From assembly GCA_002943765.1 (NCBI GenBank), contig PQWQ01000015.1:372001-436000 (forward strand): a DNA stretch of 64,000 bases, given 5' to 3'. Positions 58,101 to 64,000 of the stretch are shown here, piece by piece. This stretch comes from Psoroptes ovis (Eukaryota; Arthropoda; Arachnida; Sarcoptiformes; Psoroptidae). Below the pieces are notes generated by a model. The model was given only the letters and a program-made list of their open reading frames with translations. It made no database searches and was not told the DNA's origin. The translations under genes and the position numbers were made by a program. Position 1 is the first letter of the stretch; each line of letters begins with the position of its first letter.

Positions 58101-59201
58101 TTGATGAATTATTTTTGTTCGAATAGATTTTGATTGCTGTTTTTGATCATGTTGATGAAAAATTCATTCGTAAACATTGATTGTTTGAACAAAATTATTT
58201 TTGTTGAAAAAGAAAAAATTCAATTCACAAAATAATTAATGTCATCACATCACATTTGATTGATATCGATTGATTGAATTTGAAATTGAAATTCAGTAAA
58301 TTTATTTTTTTTCGTGTGTATTTCAAGCATTAATTAGATTGTTAATGTATTAAATAATGGATAATAATAATAATAATAATAATAAAAATCAAATGACAAG
58401 AGGTATTTATTTTTGTTTTGATTAATTAGCTGAAAGACTTATTTATTTATTATCAAAATTTTATTTCTAACATGTTAATTACATAATCAATCATGAAATA
58501 ATTTCATTTTTCTGTTGAATATGATAATGAGGATTAAACTGTTGAGATAAAGCAGAAAAAAAAATTGAAAATATATTTTTTTTTTCTTGTTCAACCGACA
58601 AATTTTGGTTGAAAAAGGAAATTTGTCATTTTTTGAAAACAATCAAATATATCAAAATGCCAATGTATTTGAATGTATTTTGCATGCAAATAACAGAAAT
58701 TGAATTGAAAAAAAAAATAATTGACAATTTTTTAATGTCAAATATTTTTTTTTTTTTTGAATGTTTCCAAGTATCAATATATTTCAATTGAAATTTCAAT
58801 TTTTGTTGCTGTTATTTGGTCTAATTACAATTGATTGATTGATTTGTCGTTTGTTAAATGAAAAGCGAAAAAATTTTTGTTGATTTCATTGGAAACAAGA
58901 GTGAACAAAAAAAAAGTTGAAAAGTTTATCATGTTTCATTTTAATTTTTCACAGCTCTAAATGGTCAATTGATTGACAAATTAACAGAAAATTTTGCACA
59001 AAAAAACATAAACACTAAACACCAAAAAATAAGCTGAAAAAATGAACAAGAAATCATAGGATAAACATCACAAATCAATGGGTTAAATGATGAAAAAAAT
59101 TTCATCCATTTTCATTGATTTGTTATCATTAATTTACATAATGATGATAATAAGCAATAATAAATATTTTCATCACTAAGGTAATAAGGTAATAATAATA
59201 A

Positions 59202-59243
59202 TGCTGCTGTTGTTGCTGCTGCTGCTGTTGTTGCTGCTGCTGC
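59202..59243. repeat. CTG/TTG trinucleotide array
   Basis: About 14 units of mixed CTG and TTG (CAG and CAA on the minus strand) in non-coding DNA. Confidence 0.9.
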
Positions 59244-60668
59244 AGTTTGATATTTGTACAATCAAATTAAAATAATAAAAAAAAATTGAAATTTTTTTTT
59301 TTTTTTGGATTTGGTTTTGTGTTTTGTACGTAAAATCATAAATAAATGAATCTAAATATCATAATAATAAATATCCACCACCAAAATAAAATAATCACAA
59401 AATTTTTTTTTTCAAATAAAAAATGAAAATTGTTTAAATCTAAGGGCGTTTTTTCATGCACAAATGTGTGTAAAACAACAACAGTGCAAATGCACATTTG
59501 TGACTTTTTATGATTCAATTTTTTTTTCGGGTTAATCGGATGATTTTTGTAATAAAAAAAATAAATATAAAGCGGGCGTCGGTTGAATGTGAATTTAATT
59601 TTCACTATGTTCCGAACAACGATTCATGATGATTGATAATAATGCTGAAAAACCAGTGAATAGTAGATTGATGAAAATATCAAATGACAATTGAATAAAA
59701 AAATTCAGTTGTTCGATTAATTAATAAATTTAAGATGAACGAATTGAGAAAACAATTAAAAAATTTTTTCAATGGAAAATAAATAAATGAAATCAAATGA
59801 ACATTTAAAACAAAATGTATTTGAAATAACATTTGTTGTTAAGCACACAAACAAGCGCACAAATACCGACTGATTCGAAACATCTTTCATTTGTTTCATA
59901 TATTCAATCTGTTTTTCAATTTTTCATTTGAATTTATTTGGAAAAAATTCACAATTTTCATATTTTTTTTTTCATATAAATAATTGCATATAAATAAATA
60001 TTTCAATCAATATTTCAACTTGATTGTCGAAGTGAAATTCAAAAACTGAGAATTTCGGAAGATTCAATGTGATATTATTATTTTTTTTTCTATTTTGTCG
60101 TAATATTTTGATGAATTTATTTTTTTTCATCATTTATTTTCTCTATTCATATCTCTCTCTTTCTTTTGCTGTTTAGCCCTCGCACACAAGTGCACATTTC
60201 TCTTTATGGCACACAATATTTTTATTATTGTGAAAAAAAATACAAATAAAAAAATCATTGCACTGTTTGCAAATACAGACACACACACACAATCATACAC
60301 AAAATGCAGCTAGAAATTATGTGTGTGTTTCTAGCTATTATTGCCTCTTGTTTTTTTCATTTTTTGTTCATTTTCAGACATTAAACATCCATTTCAGTAT
60401 GTTGCGCATACGTCTGCCAATTCTCTCTGCCAACAATGATTTTGTGTATGTTTGGGTTTTTTCTTCATTTATTATTTTGATTGAATTTAATTTCTATTTC
60501 AATATTTTTTTTTTCATTTATGACTGTTAAAAAACATAAAATCTGGTCAATATTTTCTGGCTTTAAATGTGTGTGTTTCTCTATTTTTTTCAAAAAAGAA
60601 ATTTAGTCGATTTACTGTGTGTGTTGGAGTGGTATGGCGCCTTGACAAATTTTTTTTTTTTGGCTTCA

Positions 60669-60720
60669 TTTCTGGCTTTTAAAATGATGATGATAATTTT
60701 TGAATGCAAAAAGCCAGAAA
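60669..60720. other. Hairpin with 12-bp stem
   Basis: TTTCTGGCTTTT (60669-60680) pairs with AAAAGCCAGAAA (60709-60720) across 28 bases. A third copy of TTTTCTGGCTTT lies at about 60553-60564, so the motif recurs locally. Purpose unknown. Confidence 0.45.
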
Positions 60721-61891
60721 AAGGCTAATCTTTAATAATAATAGTTAATCAAATACTAATAATAATACAAATATCACAGAAAAACCTAATTACAATCATT
60801 GTTGGATGAGTGCAGCAAAACCAAAAAAAACCAGGTCCCTGAAAAACAATCCTTTCGCATTTTTTTGTTGAAAGTTAATTTATCAAGATGTACTTGTAAT
60901 CGATATTTATTTATTTGCTTTTGTTTTTCATTGATCAAATTCAATGAATGAATCGAAAAAATCATCGATTATCGATGACATTCAAAGGTTCTGATGATTA
61001 GTTCTTTGAAAAAAGAAATTGCAGGGTTGAATACAAAGAAAAAAAAATTTACCTTGTTTTCTACTGTTTGTAACATTAAATTATCTTATATTTTTTTGTT
61101 TCCTGTAATTCAATATTTGACTAATGATAAACAAATAAATAAATAAATAAATAAATTTGATTATCATTATTATAATTAAAACTTGAAAAATAAAAAAAAA
61201 TCAAATGAAAAAAACAAGGAAAATTAAGCAAAGAAAATAATTTTACGAGCATATACACGCACTCATTTTCGTACACAGTCAAAATTATAGGAAATTTTGT
61301 TATTTTAGATTTTTCTTCGGATTTTTTTTTCAATAGTTATCATTATTATTATTAAAATTATTATCACTAGTTAATTATGATGATAATAATAATTGTCAAG
61401 TGTAAACAACAACAACAAACGAAGAAATTTGATTGGAATTCGTTTTTTTTTTTTTGTTTGATAATGAAATTCAATTAACATTGTAACAATGTTGATTACT
61501 ATCATTGATTTTGTTTTTCGACTAAGTTTATTGACTTGGCAATTTTATTCATAAATATTTCGACGAAACAGTCATAAAAATTGTCAACATTAAAAGACAA
61601 AGATATGATCGATGTCATTGAATTATTGTATCGAATATATTCAATGGATATCAAGGCATATGAAAGTATATGAAAGACAGAAACAGAAACAATTTGTTCA
61701 CCTAAAATAATATGATATAGATAAGTCAGAGCAAATATATCATTTGATTGGTGAATTTTTTTTGCCATATAATATCAATGGAATTTGTCAAATCTAAACG
61801 TAAAATTATTTATATTTCCTTCATCATTATTATCGGCAACAAACAATCGAAGTCAATGACAATTTTTCGGCAGAAATAAAATAAATTAATC

Positions 61892-62030
61892 TTTCAAAGT
61901 AGGACCTCTTAAACTTTGTTCTTTTTATTGCTTTACGACCCCTTAAAAATAAATGGTTTTGTACTGAATATTTATTTTTTTTTTCTCGATTGATGTTGCG
62001 ACCTACAGTTTTAGAAGTATTGAATCAAAG
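61892..62030. mobile_element. Decayed hAT-type MITE (123 bp) with 8-bp target duplication
   Basis: The left end (TAGGACCTCTTAAACTTTG, from 61900) and the right end, read inverted (CAATACTTCTAAAACTGTAG, to 62022), both resemble the CAGTGGTTCTCAAAC-type ends of hAT elements. The interior has the usual CGACCCCTTAAAA and TGCGACC strings. Flanking octamers TTTCAAAG (61892-61899) and AATCAAAG (62023-62030) match at six of eight positions, fitting an aged 8-bp duplication. Confidence 0.6.
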
Positions 62031-62734
62031 AAATGAATTTATTACAAATTTATCTGATATTATTTTTGGTGAATACCGATAAAAGGATGAAAAAAATGAA
62101 TCAATCTGGCAATATAATATAAGCATAAAAGATTGCAACGATAATAAAGATAATGCAAAAATTGTCAACGAAAAAAATCAAAGATCGTTTGCGATAAATA
62201 CATCAATGAATGAAACTATGAAAAATCTAATTTATGAAGAAATTTTTCTTTGAAAAAATTTCTTCAATACATTTGCATTGTTTGTTCTTTTATTTGTTTA
62301 TTTTTTTCACCATATTGAATGGAAAAATTTTGAATGAATGGATTGGAAATATGCACTAAAGAAAAATTGAATGAATGACAAATAAATGAAGGAAAATATT
62401 TAAAAAAAATATTCACCAGAAAATAAGAAATGAAACTGAAAAAAATCGAATTAAAATTTAAATTTTCTCAACAAAAAAATGAAATGAAATGAAATGAAAT
62501 AAAATAAACTGAATGTCTTTCAATTGTTTCATTTTCAAATTTGAATTTTTTTTTCTTCTGAGTAAATTTCCAATTCAAATTTTAATTCGATTGTATTGGA
62601 TTTTTTTTTCATTTTAGTTTCAATTCAATTTTTTTTTTTTTTTGATAAATTTTCATAAATGTCCGGTGCATTAAGTGATGAATGGCTGGATAAAATAAAT
62701 GGCAAAAAAAAATGAATGAATGGAAAATATATAT
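62031..62734. other. AT-rich spacer
   Basis: No gene seen. It holds GAAAT/AAATG tandem units near 62480-62500 and T runs at 62604-62610 and 62629-62643. Confidence 0.6.
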
Positions 62735-62880
62735 GTGACGACCGTACGTCGTCGATGAACGATCCCTAGAAATGAGCGCAAAAAGAGAGCACACGTTTTG
62801 CAGGGCCTGTTTGGCGATGGAAGAAAAGCGTGGCCTTTTTGGTGCTCACTCACTCATTGGCTTTTGATTAGACACGTTGT
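62735..62880. promoter_or_regulatory. CpG-containing patch, possible promoter or first exon
   Basis: This is the clearest local rise in G+C outside the mobile elements and the two genes. It starts with an inverted pair, GACGAC and GTCGTC (62737-62753), and ends with ATTGGC (62856-62861), a CCAAT box on the minus strand. It includes a 31-codon plus-strand ORF (62772-62867). Promoter, first exon or fragment of a mobile element are all possible. Confidence 0.35.
62772..62867 (+). CDS. Possible 31-codon ORF with CxxC motif
   Basis: ATG at 62772, TGA at 62865-62867, with the frame open upstream to a TGA at 62736. The peptide (MSAKREHTFCRACLAMEEKR, then LFG) resembles the first strand of a ZAD domain, the arthropod zinc-finger-associated domain that begins C-x2-C-L and continues to a Leu-Phe motif. 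If real, it would be a truncated or spliced start of a ZAD zinc-finger gene, but I see no clear 5' splice site before the stop and no C2H2 fingers downstream. Low confidence. Confidence 0.2.
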   Translation: MSAKREHTFCRACLAMEEKRGLFGAHSLIGF

Positions 62881-64000
62881 TAAAATTTTGTTTAATTTTG
62901 TGACTTTGAAAAAATAAAATAAAATTAATCATCACATATACAATCAATTCAAATCAACAATGAAGAAGTGAAAAATCAGGAAGGCATAAAAAATGAATGA
63001 ATGAATGAATGGAAAAAAAAAATTTTTCCTGCACAGACTGCTCGTATTCAAATTTTTTTTTTCATTGAAAATGTTTGATTTTTTTGGGGAAAAAAAATAT
63101 TTGTCACACATCTTAAAATGTGTGACAATATTGTCAAAATAAAAGGCTTCGAAAAGAAATAATGGAAAGATAAATGATAAATACAATTGAAAAATTATCA
63201 TTATACAAATGGAAAAATATTTTTTTTTCATACATTCATTGATGCAAATTCATTCATTCAAGATTTCATCGAAATTTCATGAAACTTTTGAAAATTTCTA
63301 GATTTTTCAAATGATTTTAGAATGAATCCCAAGTGAAAATATTGATCAAATGATCTACGAATTGACGAAAAATTTTGATTGAACTAAAACAATGAAATGA
63401 AAATTTCACGTGAAAAAAGTATTGGAAAAACTTTTTTACATTTGTTCAATTCTTTCGATCAATATATCAGTGCTTATGGATTATTCAATTTCGAAACTCA
63501 ATTAAATTTGAAAATCGAAATTTTAGTATTTGAAATTCATCATCATCATCATCATTTGATGATTATGTTTGATTTATGTTGAAAAAGGTAACGCCAAATG
63601 TACACAAAATAATAATCGATAATTAACGTAATAAAAATATATCACGAAACAAAAAAAAATTCATACGATTTTTCATGTAATTCATAGCAAAATAAATAAA
63701 AACATGAATCAAACTTTGGTAACAATTATCATTATCTCATTGTTGTGTATAATGTACGTCAAACGAACCAATTAACGAATGAATATTGACGAATTATGAT
63801 CGTCATTTAAAATCAATAAGCTTTTTTGGACCGAAAAACTTTCAAACAAAACCAAAAAACAGAACAAAAATATAAATATAATTTGACTACGCCTTTAAAT
63901 CATCATAGATGATGTGCAATGATTAGAAAAATTTACTTGGAAATTCAAAATTGATTAATGATTTCATTTTCATTTTTGTTTGATTTAAATTATTTAAAAT
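62881..64000. other. AT-rich end of the window
   Basis: No gene seen. It contains ATGA/ATTC repeats, an 11-bp-stem hairpin (63101-63128) and an ATC array at about 63538-63554. The plus-strand frame at 63397-63582 ends in poly-His from the array and is unsupported. Confidence 0.55.
63101..63128. other. Short perfect hairpin, 11-bp stem, 6-base loop
   Basis: TTGTCACACAT (63101-63111) and ATGTGTGACAA (63118-63128) pair perfectly. The sequence is more complex than the A/T-only inverted repeats nearby. It could be a paired protein site or a structured RNA; nothing nearby assigns it. Confidence 0.45.

Larger units (their letters stand above)
48915..61891. other. Long AT-rich stretch without a convincing gene
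   Basis: I find no gene here. The stretch holds ATC arrays (about 49416-49437, 50610-50635), the second copy of the 380-bp repeat (51420-51817), CAA/CAG (55150-55190) and CTG/TTG (59202-59243) arrays, long T runs (52358-52373, 53143-53154) and a hairpin at 60669-60720. Frames crossing the arrays read as poly-His, poly-Gln or poly-Cys and are artefacts. A TATAAAAT followed by the palindrome AGGCATATGCCT at 50195-50214 looks like a core promoter, but no open frame follows it. Confidence 0.55.

Noticed and set aside
1..64000. CRISPR arrays, bacterial operons, riboswitches
   Set aside because: No spaced direct repeats, ribosome-binding sites or compact co-directional genes; composition, intron and retroelement type indicate an animal genome.
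1..64000. tRNA and rRNA genes
   Set aside because: I looked for B-box strings of the GGTTCGA-N-TCC type and for rRNA-like GC-rich blocks and saw none; the GTTCGATTA in the 380-bp repeat lacks a matching A box and cloverleaf.

Overview
The window is AT-rich (roughly three quarters A+T), eukaryotic and almost certainly animal DNA. It contains a Bel/Pao LTR retrotransposon (a group known only from animals), mariner-type and hAT-type miniature transposons, a gene with a canonical 65-bp GT-AG intron, and dense trinucleotide and tetranucleotide repeats of the ATC, AAT, ATTC and GT types. Small introns, poly-Asn/Ser/Gln coding runs and this repeat texture suggest a compact arthropod genome, possibly an astigmatid mite. 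The species-level guess is inference only.

Layout. Bases 1-12.6 kb are AT-rich, non-coding-looking DNA with a few short protein-like patches. At 12.69-13.33 kb there is a small, two-exon, plus-strand gene for a secreted six-cysteine peptide, with a TATA box upstream. From 19.75 down to 15.85 kb on the minus strand lies one long uninterrupted gene, 1302 codons. Most of it is poly-Asn/Ser/Gln, but it ends in an RRM followed by a textbook CCCH zinc finger, so it is probably an RNA-binding regulator. A 42-codon reading frame faces its 3' end. From 19.8 to 27.9 kb there is no convincing gene, but one copy of a 380-bp dispersed repeat is present (second copy at 51.4 kb). At 27.92-29.19 kb sits a 1.27-kb DNA element with terminal inverted repeats, visibly richer in G+C than its surroundings. 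At 30.32-36.03 kb is a complete Bel/Pao retrotransposon: 307/306-bp LTRs differing by a single T, one open 1668-codon Gag-Pol frame, a polypurine tract inside the coding sequence, and a 4-bp target duplication. From 36 to 47 kb the DNA is repeat-rich with weak coding patches. Three 80-82-bp mariner-type MITEs cluster at 47.06-48.91 kb. The remaining DNA to 64 kb is mostly microsatellite-rich, with a decayed hAT-type MITE at 61.9 kb and a CpG-containing patch at 62.74-62.88 kb that may hold a start exon.

The most notable observation is the retrotransposon's primer-binding site. It does not begin with TGG, as sites for tRNA 3' ends do. Two bases after the LTR it matches the anticodon arm of tRNA-Ile(AAU), with C where inosine 34 would be copied. 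This is the arrangement expected for priming by a cleaved half-tRNA, as known for Drosophila copia with initiator tRNA. The host genes do not form an evident pathway. Apart from the two genes and the transposon polyprotein, all other coding calls here are tentative, because short open frames are frequent by chance in DNA of this composition.
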